From positions 735,920 to 799,919 of the forward strand of contig DDTK01000011.1 of the NCBI GenBank assembly GCA_002344065.1: a stretch of DNA of 64,000 nt. The letters are read 5' to 3'. A program made the position numbers and the translations under genes. The first letter of the stretch is position 1, and every line of letters starts with the position of its first letter. Source of the DNA: Flammeovirgaceae bacterium UBA2366 (GTDB lineage Bacteria > Bacteroidota > Bacteroidia > Cytophagales > Cyclobacteriaceae). Positions 18,461-27,524 of this stretch are shown piece by piece. The notes under the pieces were generated by a model. It was not told where the DNA came from. It did no database searches and saw nothing but the letters and a program-made list of their open reading frames with translations.

Positions 18461-19576
18461 ATGAATTTACTAAGCTATATAATCTGGAACGGTAGTCCTG
18501 ATATTTTTTCCGTTGGCCCGATAACCCTTCGTTGGTACGGCTTGCTCTTCGCCCTTGGCTTTTTGTTAAGTCAGCAAATCCTTTATTATATCTATAAAAA
18601 AGAAGGAAAGCCGGAAAAAGATGTAGATACCCTTACCATCTATATGGTTATTGCCACCATCATTGGCGCACGATTGGGTCATGTTTTTTTCTACGAGCCT
18701 GCCCGCTACCTCGCCAATCCTATTGATATAATTAAAATCTGGGAAGGTGGCCTCGCCAGTCATGGAGCCGGAGTTGGAATTTTCATTGCCTTGTGGCTAT
18801 ATGCCCGCAAAAATAGGCCTGGTCAATCCTATCTCCAGGTTCTTGATCGCATTGCCATACTGGTGGCACTTACCGGGGCGCTTATTCGTTTAGGAAACTT
18901 TGCTAATTCAGAAATTATCGGAAAGGAAACTACAGCAGGTTACGGAGTAGTGTTTACACGAAATGTGACGGAACTTCTGCAACGAGACCCTGAAGTAGAA
19001 AAGATAAGCTATCAATCGTCAGACGGGGCCCCTAATGAGGCAGGCTATAAACCGATAAAAATTCTGGTTGAATTTGAAGCTGACAGACAGAGTGAGCAGG
19101 AATTGCATATGTACATGACCAGTCGTTTTTATGATAGAATAATTTACAATACCTATATAAATGAGCATATCAATCAATCAACACCCATTCAATATTTCCT
19201 GGCAAAACAAGATAATGGACGGTATGCAGCAGTAGTGCATACTAATGCCATTGCGCGGCATCCGGCTCAATTATACGAATCTATTTCGTGCCTTTTACTT
19301 TTTATACTTTTATATTGGATGTGGAACAGACAAAAAGAAAATCTTCCTGCTGGAAGAATTTTTGGAACGTTTATGATCATTCTTTGGACACTCAGATTTT
19401 TGTACGAGTACTTAAAAGAAGTTCAGGTAGATACTGAAATTTCTTTTATCAATACATACGGTATAAACTACGGACAACTTTATAGCATTCCGTTTGTTAT
19501 TTTTGGAATTGTGGTGCTTGTGCTTTCGTTTAGAAGCGGCACGCAAGGGCCCGCTATAAACGAAAAAAATTCTTGA
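18461..19576 (+). CDS. lgt: Prolipoprotein diacylglyceryl transferase
   Basis: A 371-residue inner-membrane enzyme that moves diacylglycerol from phosphatidylglycerol to the lipobox cysteine of prolipoproteins. Family motifs are present: the SHGAG histidine His101, IRLGNFANSE with Arg143, and RHPAQLYE around 266. It is about 80 residues longer than the E. coli enzyme because of a soluble insert at roughly 168-258. Promoter evidence favours a leaderless transcript. The stop overlaps the next gene's start by four bases. Confidence 0.95.
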   Translation: MNLLSYIIWNGSPDIFSVGPITLRWYGLLFALGFLLSQQILYYIYKKEGKPEKDVDTLTIYMVIATIIGARLGHVFFYEPARYLANPIDIIKIWEGGLASHGAGVGIFIALWLYARKNRPGQSYLQVLDRIAILVALTGALIRLGNFANSEIIGKETTAGYGVVFTRNVTELLQRDPEVEKISYQSSDGAPNEAGYKPIKILVEFEADRQSEQELHMYMTSRFYDRIIYNTYINEHINQSTPIQYFLAKQDNGRYAAVVHTNAIARHPAQLYESISCLLLFILLYWMWNRQKENLPAGRIFGTFMIILWTLRFLYEYLKEVQVDTEISFINTYGINYGQLYSIPFVIFGIVVLVLSFRSGTQGPAINEKNS

Positions 19577-21078
19577 TCGGGTGTATACTTTCAAATAAAA
19601 CTCTTTTTGCTGTACTGTGGGCCTTACTGCTCTCAGTGTCAGCAACAGGAAAATCATATGTATTTCCAACAAACCCTGCGTACGATACGCTAAAAAAAAA
19701 CGGACGCAATCGGGATAAAGAAATCCATGACAGTACCCGATATTACATTACCATCAATCGAATCTTCATACTGGGTAATAAGCGTACCCGTGAAAATATC
19801 ATCATAAGAGAGTTAACGCTGAAATCTGGCGACTCAATCTCTAATGTCGAAATTCAAAAGATTATCGAGAAAGATCAAAATAAATTATTCAATCTGCATT
19901 TATTCAACTCAGCAGAAATACGCTTACTGGAGTTACAGCAAGGCCTTGCTGATGTGTTGGTTGAAGTAAACGAGCGTTGGTATACCTTTCCTGTTCCTAT
20001 TTTTCAACTATCAGACAGAAACTTTAATGAATGGTGGGAGAATTATAACCATGATTTTAAGCGGGTAAATTATGGATTGAAACTATATCAGTACAATATG
20101 CGTGGGCGTAACGAGACACTTTCCGTTACAGCACAATTTGGTTATGTTAGAAGATTTGAATTACTATACCGCATACCTTACATCGATAGAAGACAAAAGC
20201 AGGGACTCATTTTTCAAACCGATTTCATCGATGCGAAAAATGTTTCGTACCGAACGGAAGACCACAAACTTATTTTTCTTGAAACCGATAATGTATTACG
20301 AAACACTCGGGGGATTGGACTAACGTACACTTATCGAAATTCATTTTACAACCATCATCGACTCGGCTATCAATTCCGAAAGACCACCATCACCGATTCG
20401 TTGTATCAGCAAAATCAAAACTATCTGGGTTTGGAAAATCGTGCGCAACAATTTGATTTACTTAGTTACGAATTTATTTCCGATCACCGCGATGTTATTG
20501 CCTATCCCCTAAAGGGTTATCACTTTCTCTTTCATCTCCAAAAAGTTGGCTTTGCCATGAGTAATGATCTGGAAAAACTGGATGCGTGGTTGAGTTACGC
20601 CCGTTACATTGATTTAAAGAAAAACTTCTTCCTTTCTAACTTCACCTTTGCCTACTGGAGTAACAAAACTGATATACCTTATTATAACTATGGTGTTATG
20701 GGATATAATAGGATTTTTGTTCGTGGCTATGAAGTGAATGTAATTGAAGGGCCCTGGTATTTCTTAAATAAGACTACCTTAAAGAAGAGAATATTCTCAC
20801 GGATTTTCAGTATTGATGGTACCAGATTTAAACAATTTAAGCACATTCCTTTCGCTATCTATCTGAAGACTTATGGAGACTTTGGATATGTAGAAAATTA
20901 TCCAGCTTATTTAGAGGCTATACCACCCCAAAATACGAACCTGGCAAACCGGTTTATTGCCGGAACTGGAGCCGGTTTGGACTTTGTAACTTCGTATGAT
21001 GCTGTTCTGCGAATTGAATACACGCTGAATTCCAAAGGAAACACTGGTTTCTTTCTTCACATCAAGAAGGAGTTTTGA
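19573..21078 (+). CDS. Omp85/BamA-like outer-membrane protein with one POTRA domain
   Basis: A 501-residue outer-membrane protein. After a signal peptide (about the first 27 residues) a single POTRA-like domain is visible (FILGNKRTRENIIIRELTLK, about residues 58-135), followed by alternating strands that form a C-terminal barrel ending in an aromatic residue (KKEF). This is the shortened Omp85 layout known from BamA/TamA/FhaC relatives. Start is TTG at 19573, overlapping the lgt stop (TTGA), so translation is probably coupled to lgt. Its client is unknown. Confidence 0.8.
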   Translation: MIGCILSNKTLFAVLWALLLSVSATGKSYVFPTNPAYDTLKKNGRNRDKEIHDSTRYYITINRIFILGNKRTRENIIIRELTLKSGDSISNVEIQKIIEKDQNKLFNLHLFNSAEIRLLELQQGLADVLVEVNERWYTFPVPIFQLSDRNFNEWWENYNHDFKRVNYGLKLYQYNMRGRNETLSVTAQFGYVRRFELLYRIPYIDRRQKQGLIFQTDFIDAKNVSYRTEDHKLIFLETDNVLRNTRGIGLTYTYRNSFYNHHRLGYQFRKTTITDSLYQQNQNYLGLENRAQQFDLLSYEFISDHRDVIAYPLKGYHFLFHLQKVGFAMSNDLEKLDAWLSYARYIDLKKNFFLSNFTFAYWSNKTDIPYYNYGVMGYNRIFVRGYEVNVIEGPWYFLNKTTLKKRIFSRIFSIDGTRFKQFKHIPFAIYLKTYGDFGYVENYPAYLEAIPPQNTNLANRFIAGTGAGLDFVTSYDAVLRIEYTLNSKGNTGFFLHIKKEF

Positions 21079-21083
21079 TACAT

Positions 21084-21698
21084 TCAATACTTCCACTTCT
21101 TCTTCCGACCCTTCTGGTCATACTGAAACCACACTCCTACCCTTTCCCCATAATCATAGAAACCTGAAAATGAAAGGCGGCCCTGGTCATCAAAAAATTT
21201 CCATTCACCGTGCTCTTTCCCATCCTGGTAAAATCCTTGTTGCACCAAAATCCCCTCCCTATTGTATTGTAGCATCTCGCCCGTAAGCATTCCGCTTTTG
21301 TAACGGACTTGCCGATCAGGGTTATTGTTGTCAAAATAATACTTCCACAAGCCATCATACATTCCATTTGTATAAATCCCGTAGCGATAAAGGGTACCGT
21401 TTTCGTGATAGTAAAATGCAGAATCCAGCAGCACGCCATACATCCATTGCTCTATACCCTCCGTTTGGCCACTCCGGTAATAGTAAATAACTTCTCCGTG
21501 GAGTCTGTTTTTTATAAAATGTTCAACTGCATTCAATTCGCCCGAAGGGTAGTAATACTCCCACTTGCCTGATTTTTGCCCGTCCAGCATTTCACCTATA
21601 GCCCGAAGTTGCCCGGAAGGATAGCGTTCCTCAACCATGGTTTGAGCGCAAGCAGCAGCCGTTAAAAAGAAGAGCGCACTCAATAAACTGACTCGCAT
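21084..21698 (-). CDS. Secreted MORN/YwqK-repeat protein
   Basis: A 204-residue protein with an N-terminal signal peptide ending near residue 19 (AAACAQ). The rest consists of about eight short repeats of the form G-x-x-x-G-x-W-x-x-Y-x-x-x-G, as in MORN and YwqK-type proteins. Such proteins are often labelled antitoxins by similarity to YwqK, but no toxin gene lies beside it, so I would not read it that way. Likely periplasmic or surface protein of unknown function. Convergent with the Omp85-like gene. Confidence 0.75.
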   Translation of the reverse strand: MRVSLLSALFFLTAAACAQTMVEERYPSGQLRAIGEMLDGQKSGKWEYYYPSGELNAVEHFIKNRLHGEVIYYYRSGQTEGIEQWMYGVLLDSAFYYHENGTLYRYGIYTNGMYDGLWKYYFDNNNPDRQVRYKSGMLTGEMLQYNREGILVQQGFYQDGKEHGEWKFFDDQGRLSFSGFYDYGERVGVWFQYDQKGRKKKWKY

Positions 21699-21748
21699 AG
21701 TTGTCTGGTGATTGCTGATGTACTAAATTAAGCAACGAAAACCGGTAT

Positions 21749-22558
21749 ATGAAAGTCCCCCTCCTACCGATTCTTCTGTTGTATTTCAATTGCGCGTATA
21801 CACAGAGTGTTTCCACACTTATGGGTGCACGCGCCAATGGCATGGGGTATGCCTCCTCTTCGCTATTCGATGAATGGGGCATTTTCAATAATGTTGCAGG
21901 TATGGCAAAAACCGATCAACCAACAGCGGTATTTGCCTACGATCTCCGACCGTTATTACCCGGTGCCAACCGAATAGCCACGGCTATTTCATGGCCTGTT
22001 GAATTTGGGGTTTTTAGCGGGGGTGTATTTCGCTTTGGTGATGACCTGTATAATGAAAGTTTGCTATCGGCAGGATTCAGTAACCAGTTTGGTTTAGCGG
22101 CATTAGGCATAAAGCTAAACTACATTCAATACCAAGCCGAGGGCTTTGGAACAAAAGGGGTATTCACCATCAATTTTGGTGGCATAGCGGAGCTTACACC
22201 CAACCTATTTATTGGTGCATACATTACCAACATCAATCAACCCAAACTTTCCATAGATGAAGATCGTGTTCCAACACTACTCACTGCAGGGCTATCTTTT
22301 AAACCCACCGATAAAATCATAATTGCTACAGAACTGGAAAAGGATCTTGATTATTCCACCAACTGGAAAACAGGTCTGGAGTATATCTTTCATAAAAAAT
22401 TCTGTGCCCGCACCGGTTTCAACCTTCAACCCAATGCAGCATTTTTCGGGTTAGGCTTTAAAACAAATAAGTTCATGCTCGACTATGCCTTACAGCATAG
22501 TATAAACCTTAGCTTAAGCCACCAGGCATCTGTGAATTACGTGTTCATTAAGAAATGA
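21749..22558 (+). CDS. PorV/PorQ-like outer-membrane barrel protein
   Basis: A 269-residue protein with a signal peptide (first 18 residues, ending CAYTQ) followed by a stretch like PorV/PorQ proteins: GARANGMGYASSS near the start, a FNNVAGMA loop, then regular amphipathic strands ending in a lysine pair. PorV and PorQ are type IX secretion shuttle proteins; this one is a relative by pattern, not a clear orthologue. Its stop overlaps the start of the HhH-barrel gene by four bases (ATGA), so the two are made together. Confidence 0.65.
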   Translation: MKVPLLPILLLYFNCAYTQSVSTLMGARANGMGYASSSLFDEWGIFNNVAGMAKTDQPTAVFAYDLRPLLPGANRIATAISWPVEFGVFSGGVFRFGDDLYNESLLSAGFSNQFGLAALGIKLNYIQYQAEGFGTKGVFTINFGGIAELTPNLFIGAYITNINQPKLSIDEDRVPTLLTAGLSFKPTDKIIIATELEKDLDYSTNWKTGLEYIFHKKFCARTGFNLQPNAAFFGLGFKTNKFMLDYALQHSINLSLSHQASVNYVFIKK

Positions 22559-24606
22559 AGTGGAGGTTGATCATACCACTATGCTTACCCCTGCTCACCT
22601 GCGCACAGGAATACCCACGCAAAGAAGTTGACCTTGAGCGGTTGGCTGATGAACTCTTCGGCTTTCAGGATCTGGATTTAAATTATGAGGATCTGTACGA
22701 AAACCTAGCCTTGCTATTGGCTAACCCCATGAACCTGAATAAAGCCACGGCTGAGGAGATTCGATTTGTAAACATTTTAACGGAAGAGCAACTACAGAAC
22801 TTTCTGACCTATAGAAATGAAATGGGAAGATTACTTTCAGTCTATGAGCTTCAGGCTATTCCTGGTTTTGATTTGCAGACGATCTACAGAATTGTTCCGT
22901 TTTTTACCGTTCAGGATCCCACATACTCTTTTCATACTTCGCTATGGGAAAGAATGCTGAAGGAAGGCAACACATACCTTATCATGCGTTATGAACGCAC
23001 GCTTGAACAAAAACGTGGTTTCACCGATGCAGCCAGTGAAACCCAGCGCTTTACAGGGGATGAAAACAAACTCTATATGAGATTTCGCTCAAGTCGCCCA
23101 GGCGATTACAGCATTGGATTTACAATGGAAAAAGATGCTGGTGAACAGATAACCTGGAATCCATCTAACAAGCAGTATGGATTTGATTATAATTCATTTC
23201 ATGCTCAACTTATGAATAAAGGAAGAATCAAAAATCTGATTATCGGTGATTATCAACTACAATTTGGTCAAGGACTTTTAATGGGAAGCAACTTTGGCTT
23301 TGGCAAAGGAGCCGAAACCATAACCACCATACGAAGAAGTAACCTTGGCTTTTTACCATATACTTCCATTAATGAAACAAGCTACCTGCGCGGTGCATCA
23401 ACAACATATGAAATCAGCAAATACATCTATCTGTCTGGATTTTATTCCAGTACATGGCGCGATGCTACCTTGGCGATCGATGTTTCGGAGGAAGACTTTT
23501 TCTCATCACTGCAAACCACCGGGTTACACCGCAATTTATCCGAGTTAAGTCGGAGAAAAAGATTACGCGAAAAGCAATACGGCTTTGTTTTGAGTTATCA
23601 AAAACAAAAATTAGACGCAGGCATTATTTATCATAACCTGACATACGCCATACCTCTTCAACGCAATCCGCAACCCTATAATCAATTTACTTTTTCCGGT
23701 TCGGCACTTCAAAATATGGGTGGATACATAAATTATACACTTAAAAACTTTACACTTTTTAGTGAGCTGGCCAAAACCTATACAAGAGGACTCGGTTTAA
23801 CCTCAGGATTAATGGGAAGTGTAACAGCAAAACTTGATGTATCTTTCCATTACCGAAACTACCAACGAAATTTTTATAGCCTGTATTCCAATGCCTTTGC
23901 AGAAAGTTCACAACCACAAAACGAACGAGGAATCTATTGGGGTTGGCGATACCGATGGAACAGAAAATACAGCATGACAGGCTATATGGATTTATTTCGA
24001 TTTCCATGGCTGCGCTACCGTATTTATGCACCATCCGATGGTCATGAATTTTTGTTTCGGTTCAATTATCAGCCCACCCGAAACGTACTCTTATTCGTAC
24101 AAGTCCGTGAAGAATCAAAAGCCAGAAACAGAACCGGCAGCGAAAGCAATCTATACCTAATCGATAACGGAATTAAACGAAACTTTTGGTTAAATGCAGA
24201 TTACGGACTTAATCAAAAGTTAAGCATGAAAACACGCGCTCAGTTTAGTACCTATACCATTAATGGAGTAAAAACAAATGGTATGGTGCTGGTACAAGAT
24301 ATCAGTGTAAAGTTTGGTAAACTATCACTAACTGGACGATATGCTATATTTGATACGGAGGATTACGACAACCGCCAGTATGTATATGAACGTGACGTTT
24401 GGTTAGCCTACACCATGCCCGCCCTGTCAGGTATAGGCAAACGGAGCTATATTTTAATTCAGTACGATATCTCTAATAAGCTAACATGTTGGCTTCGCTA
24501 TACAAACACCCACTTTACTGACCGAGAAACAATTGGCAGCGGACCAGACACGATTGATGGTAATACCCGAAATGATATTAAATTGCAGATAAGAGTAAGA
24601 CTTTAG
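22555..24606 (+). CDS. Helix-hairpin-helix domain plus outer-membrane barrel protein
   Basis: A 683-residue exported protein. After the signal peptide (about 17 residues, ending TCAQ) residues 55-125 form a helix-hairpin-helix segment like that of ComEA: MNLNKATAEEIRFVNIL, then LLSVYELQAIPGF. From about 130 to the end the chain alternates short aromatic strands and loops and ends in a barrel-like strand (KLQIRVRL). The combination of a possible DNA-binding module and a predicted outer-membrane barrel is seen in Bacteroidota but has no established function. It is translationally coupled to the upstream PorV-like gene and followed 3 bp later by a 34-residue peptide gene. Confidence 0.7.
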   Translation: MKWRLIIPLCLPLLTCAQEYPRKEVDLERLADELFGFQDLDLNYEDLYENLALLLANPMNLNKATAEEIRFVNILTEEQLQNFLTYRNEMGRLLSVYELQAIPGFDLQTIYRIVPFFTVQDPTYSFHTSLWERMLKEGNTYLIMRYERTLEQKRGFTDAASETQRFTGDENKLYMRFRSSRPGDYSIGFTMEKDAGEQITWNPSNKQYGFDYNSFHAQLMNKGRIKNLIIGDYQLQFGQGLLMGSNFGFGKGAETITTIRRSNLGFLPYTSINETSYLRGASTTYEISKYIYLSGFYSSTWRDATLAIDVSEEDFFSSLQTTGLHRNLSELSRRKRLREKQYGFVLSYQKQKLDAGIIYHNLTYAIPLQRNPQPYNQFTFSGSALQNMGGYINYTLKNFTLFSELAKTYTRGLGLTSGLMGSVTAKLDVSFHYRNYQRNFYSLYSNAFAESSQPQNERGIYWGWRYRWNRKYSMTGYMDLFRFPWLRYRIYAPSDGHEFLFRFNYQPTRNVLLFVQVREESKARNRTGSESNLYLIDNGIKRNFWLNADYGLNQKLSMKTRAQFSTYTINGVKTNGMVLVQDISVKFGKLSLTGRYAIFDTEDYDNRQYVYERDVWLAYTMPALSGIGKRSYILIQYDISNKLTCWLRYTNTHFTDRETIGSGPDTIDGNTRNDIKLQIRVRL

Positions 24607-24609
24607 CAG

Positions 24610-24714
24610 ATGCATGCGGTAAAACAAATCACTCCGGAAGTATTGCTGGTGCTGTGCATCGGTGGAATAATTTTTATTTTGGTATTTCAGGCTATCTTTC
24701 GCAAAAAACGGTGA
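24610..24714 (+). CDS. 34-residue predicted membrane peptide
   Basis: A short open frame from ATG to TGA beginning 3 bp after the HhH-barrel stop codon. It has one predicted membrane helix (residues about 10-29, LLVLCIGGIIFILVFQAIF) and a basic end, RKKR. The spacing and the single clean hydrophobic segment argue for a real gene, but its shortness leaves doubt. No known family recognised. Confidence 0.5.
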   Translation: MHAVKQITPEVLLVLCIGGIIFILVFQAIFRKKR

Positions 24715-24822
24715 TAATCTCCCGTTTTCATCGATGAACAACTTCGTTGACAGCGAATAATCGTCTAATTTGGGCAGTTAATTACATGACTGGGAAACAT
24801 AACAAACCATAAAATTCTACCT

Positions 24823-25548
24823 ATGAAATCAATATTCACTTTCACACTAAGTTTATTAATAGGATTCTGTTCTTTGGCACAGGTAACCAAAAAAGCGTTG
24901 GAATTGCCTGAGTTCAAAGCTATCTATAATAACTCCAACTATACGGTGTACCTGAAACAAACCAACAAACAGGAGGTAAATGTAGAAGCGCTCACTGAAA
25001 TCTATGAACTCACTAATATTTTTGTTGAGAATGGTGTATTGATGATAAATGTGGAACGCAAACCGGATAATGCCAGTAAGAGTATTTGGGCAAAAATTGA
25101 TGATATCAAAGTAAGTCCGACTATGAAATTATACGTAAGCGTTAAAAACGTTGGGGAATTGCAGGTAAACGGTGGAGGTAAAATCATTTCAGAAAACTCT
25201 TTAGCATCACCCAGTCTTAATCTTTCCATTGGAGGCTCTGGAAGCATGGATCTTGATATAAAAGGTGACGTTGTTAAAGCGGAAGTAAGTGGCTCGGGTA
25301 AAATGGGTATTAAAGGTTATGCCTCCAACCTGGAAGGTGTGGTAAGCGGAAGCGGTGCCATTAACGCTTTTAACTGTCCGTTAGAAAAAGCTACCATAAA
25401 AGTAAGTGGAACAGGTTTAGCAGAACTAAATGTTACCGATACTATTACTGCTACCGTAGTAGGAAGCGGGTCGGTAAAACATAAAGGCAACACCAAAAAC
25501 GCCACCAAAAAAGTTTACGGATCGGGTTCAGTTGATCGGGCCTATTAA
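24823..25548 (+). CDS. GIN-domain (DUF2807) exported protein
   Basis: A 241-residue protein with a 19-residue signal peptide (ending SLAQ) and a GIN/DUF2807 domain. The domain shows the usual repeated short strands with Gly-Ser turns (VSGSGKMGIKGYAS, VSGSGAINAF, VYGSGSVDRAY), forming a predicted right-handed beta structure. Such proteins are annotated as putative auto-transporter adhesin heads, but they lack a barrel and their role is unknown. Probably periplasmic. Confidence 0.85.
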   Translation: MKSIFTFTLSLLIGFCSLAQVTKKALELPEFKAIYNNSNYTVYLKQTNKQEVNVEALTEIYELTNIFVENGVLMINVERKPDNASKSIWAKIDDIKVSPTMKLYVSVKNVGELQVNGGGKIISENSLASPSLNLSIGGSGSMDLDIKGDVVKAEVSGSGKMGIKGYASNLEGVVSGSGAINAFNCPLEKATIKVSGTGLAELNVTDTITATVVGSGSVKHKGNTKNATKKVYGSGSVDRAY

Positions 25549-25565
25549 CATTCATTTGAGAGGTT

Positions 25566-25600
25566 ATGATTTTGTCAGGCTCGTTACCTGACAAAATCAT
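25566..25600. terminator. Two-way hairpin between convergent genes
   Basis: ATGATTTTGTCAGG at 25566-25579 pairs perfectly with 25587-25600 across a 7-nt loop. The right arm includes the stop codon of the minus-strand aspartoacylase-like gene. No long T-run follows, but a 14-bp stem between two converging genes is best read as a shared terminator. Confidence 0.6.
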
Positions 25601-26577
25601 TCCTCATCTTTATTCTTACTGTCAAGCTTACAGAAATTATCCATGCCCAGATGCATCAAGGCATCACCGGCATTAACAACCGGAATATTATTGAGTCCAA
25701 TGATATAAGCCTTTTCGGGTGCCACAACTTTTTCTTTGAATAATCCAAACGGATCAGTAATGGTGCCTACCCATTCACCCTTATGTACAAGTTGTCCGCA
25801 TTGTACGTTGGCATGAAAAAGCCCGGCATGTTTGGCCCTAACCCATGTTGAACTCCAGATAATACGGTTCTCTTCTTTCGGATCGGGCGCCCAGTCAATC
25901 ATCTTTAAGTGGTGCATCAGGCGCAGTGTTCCGGCAATACCTTCTTCAATCGCTTGCTGATCAAACCGAAGTGATTCACCACCTTCATACACAATAATAT
26001 TTTTACCTTTTTTGGAAGCTTCCTTGCGCAACGAACTGGGTCGGAAAGGAGCATCCAGCGTGAACGGTGCATGAAAGGCATTGGCCAGCGCCATGTTTTT
26101 TTCGTTATTGAGTACTGCCCTCACCTGCGGGTAGTTGGTACGCATCGCTCCACCGGTATGAAAATCAACACCATAGTCAATAAACGGAATCACATCATGG
26201 GTTACATGGTACGCCACCCGGCTGGCCAAAGAACCATTTTTACTACCAGGAAAAGATCGGTTTACATCTTTACCATCGGGTACATCGCGTGAAAAATTAA
26301 GAAACCCATAAATATTGATGATTGGCATACACACTAGTGTACCACGTTTAGGTTGATGAAGTCCTCCATCCAATACTCTACGCACAATTTCCAGTCCATT
26401 GATTTCATCGCCATGCATGCCTGCCATCAGTGCCAGCACAGGACCATCTTCCATGCCCCGCGATATATACATGGGGGTATCAATAAGCGTTTGTGAAGGT
26501 AACTTCGCAATATTGATTTTTATTTCCTTAAACTCACCGGGGCGTATTTCATGGCCCGCAATATGCACTACTTTCAT
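25597..26577 (-). CDS. Succinylglutamate desuccinylase/aspartoacylase family protein
   Basis: A 326-residue zinc-dependent amidohydrolase of the AstE/AspA family (M14-like). The metal motif is in GMHGDEINGLE (His55, Glu58), with the third ligand probably in VDFHTGG. The last 70 residues form a lipoyl-like domain (GEWVGTITDPFGLFKEK). Family members cleave N-acyl amino acids. Here it lies 15 bp downstream of rimK and 1 kb from a RimB-like protease, so it may remove or trim amino acids added by RimK. That link is inference. Confidence 0.85.
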   Translation of the reverse strand: MKVVHIAGHEIRPGEFKEIKINIAKLPSQTLIDTPMYISRGMEDGPVLALMAGMHGDEINGLEIVRRVLDGGLHQPKRGTLVCMPIINIYGFLNFSRDVPDGKDVNRSFPGSKNGSLASRVAYHVTHDVIPFIDYGVDFHTGGAMRTNYPQVRAVLNNEKNMALANAFHAPFTLDAPFRPSSLRKEASKKGKNIIVYEGGESLRFDQQAIEEGIAGTLRLMHHLKMIDWAPDPKEENRIIWSSTWVRAKHAGLFHANVQCGQLVHKGEWVGTITDPFGLFKEKVVAPEKAYIIGLNNIPVVNAGDALMHLGMDNFCKLDSKNKDEE

Positions 26578-26592
26578 CCGATTGGTTTAAGG

Positions 26593-27504
26593 CTAGGCAT
26601 TAATTTTATCCTTTTGGATTTTCTTTTTTGAAGCATGTTTCTCCAGGTACTGTATAATTTTTCCGCCAATATCAACCTTGGTAGCGCCTTCTATACCCTC
26701 CAAACCTGGTGATGAATTCACTTCAATAATAAGTGGACCGCGTTTGGATGGAAGCATGTCTACCCCCGCAATACCCAATCCCATTTTTTTGGCGGCCATA
26801 ACAGCAGCTGCCTTTTCTGCTCTGGTAAGTTTCACTACCGTTGCCTTTCCTCCTCTGTGCAGGTTGGAACGAAATTCACCATCGCGGGTAGCTTCACGCT
26901 TCATAGCACCTACTACTTCACCATCAACCACAAATGCACGTATATCGGTTCCTTTGGCTTCTTTAATAAATTCCTGAACAATAATACGCGCATGCAACCC
27001 ATGAAAAGCTTCTATTACCGATTGTGCTGCCTTTTTATTTTCTGCCAGCACAACACCCAGCCCTTGCGTACCCTCCAACAATTTAATAACAACCGGTGCC
27101 CCGCCTACCGCTTCAATGATTCCTTCGGTATCGCGGGAGTAATCCATAAAAATAGTCTTTGGAAGGCCTAGTCCTGCACGGGAAAGTATTTGCAAACACC
27201 TTAGCTTATCGCGCGATCGGATAAGAGCCTGCGATTCAATAGCGGTGAACACTTTCATCATTTCAAACTGACGCACCACAGCCGCTCCATAAAATGTTAC
27301 CGATGCACCAATTCTGGGAATAACCGCATCAAAATAATCAAGCCGCTTGCCTTGATACAACACCACCGGATTCTTCTTTTCAATGAAGAGCACGCATTTC
27401 ATGTGATCGATAATTTCCACATTATGACCTCTCCTTTCACCCGCTTCTTTAATACGCCTGGTGGAATAAAGTTTTGCGTCTCGCGAGAGTATGGCTATGT
27501 TCAT
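26593..27504 (-). CDS. rimK: RimK-type ATP-grasp alpha-L-glutamate ligase
   Basis: A 303-residue ATP-grasp ligase. The RimK N-terminal domain is followed by the ATP-grasp core with the metal and nucleotide segment [16 protein letters not shown] near residue 140 and the end motif [15 protein letters not shown]. coli RimK adds glutamate residues to the C-terminus of ribosomal protein S6. In this cluster the gene sits between a RimB-like protease gene and an aspartoacylase-like gene, the setting known for RimK in other bacteria; S6 as target is probable but not shown. Confidence 0.88.
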   Translation of the reverse strand: MNIAILSRDAKLYSTRRIKEAGERRGHNVEIIDHMKCVLFIEKKNPVVLYQGKRLDYFDAVIPRIGASVTFYGAAVVRQFEMMKVFTAIESQALIRSRDKLRCLQILSRAGLGLPKTIFMDYSRDTEGIIEAVGGAPVVIKLLEGTQGLGVVLAENKKAAQSVIEAFHGLHARIIVQEFIKEAKGTDIRAFVVDGEVVGAMKREATRDGEFRSNLHRGGKATVVKLTRAEKAAAVMAAKKMGLGIAGVDMLPSKRGPLIIEVNSSPGLEGIEGATKVDIGGKIIQYLEKHASKKKIQKDKINA

Positions 27505-27524
27505 GCGTGCTAAATTGAGAAACG

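Noticed and set aside
21084..21698. Toxin-antitoxin reading of the YwqK-like protein
   Set aside because: It has a signal peptide and no toxin gene beside it; repeat similarity alone does not support an antitoxin role.
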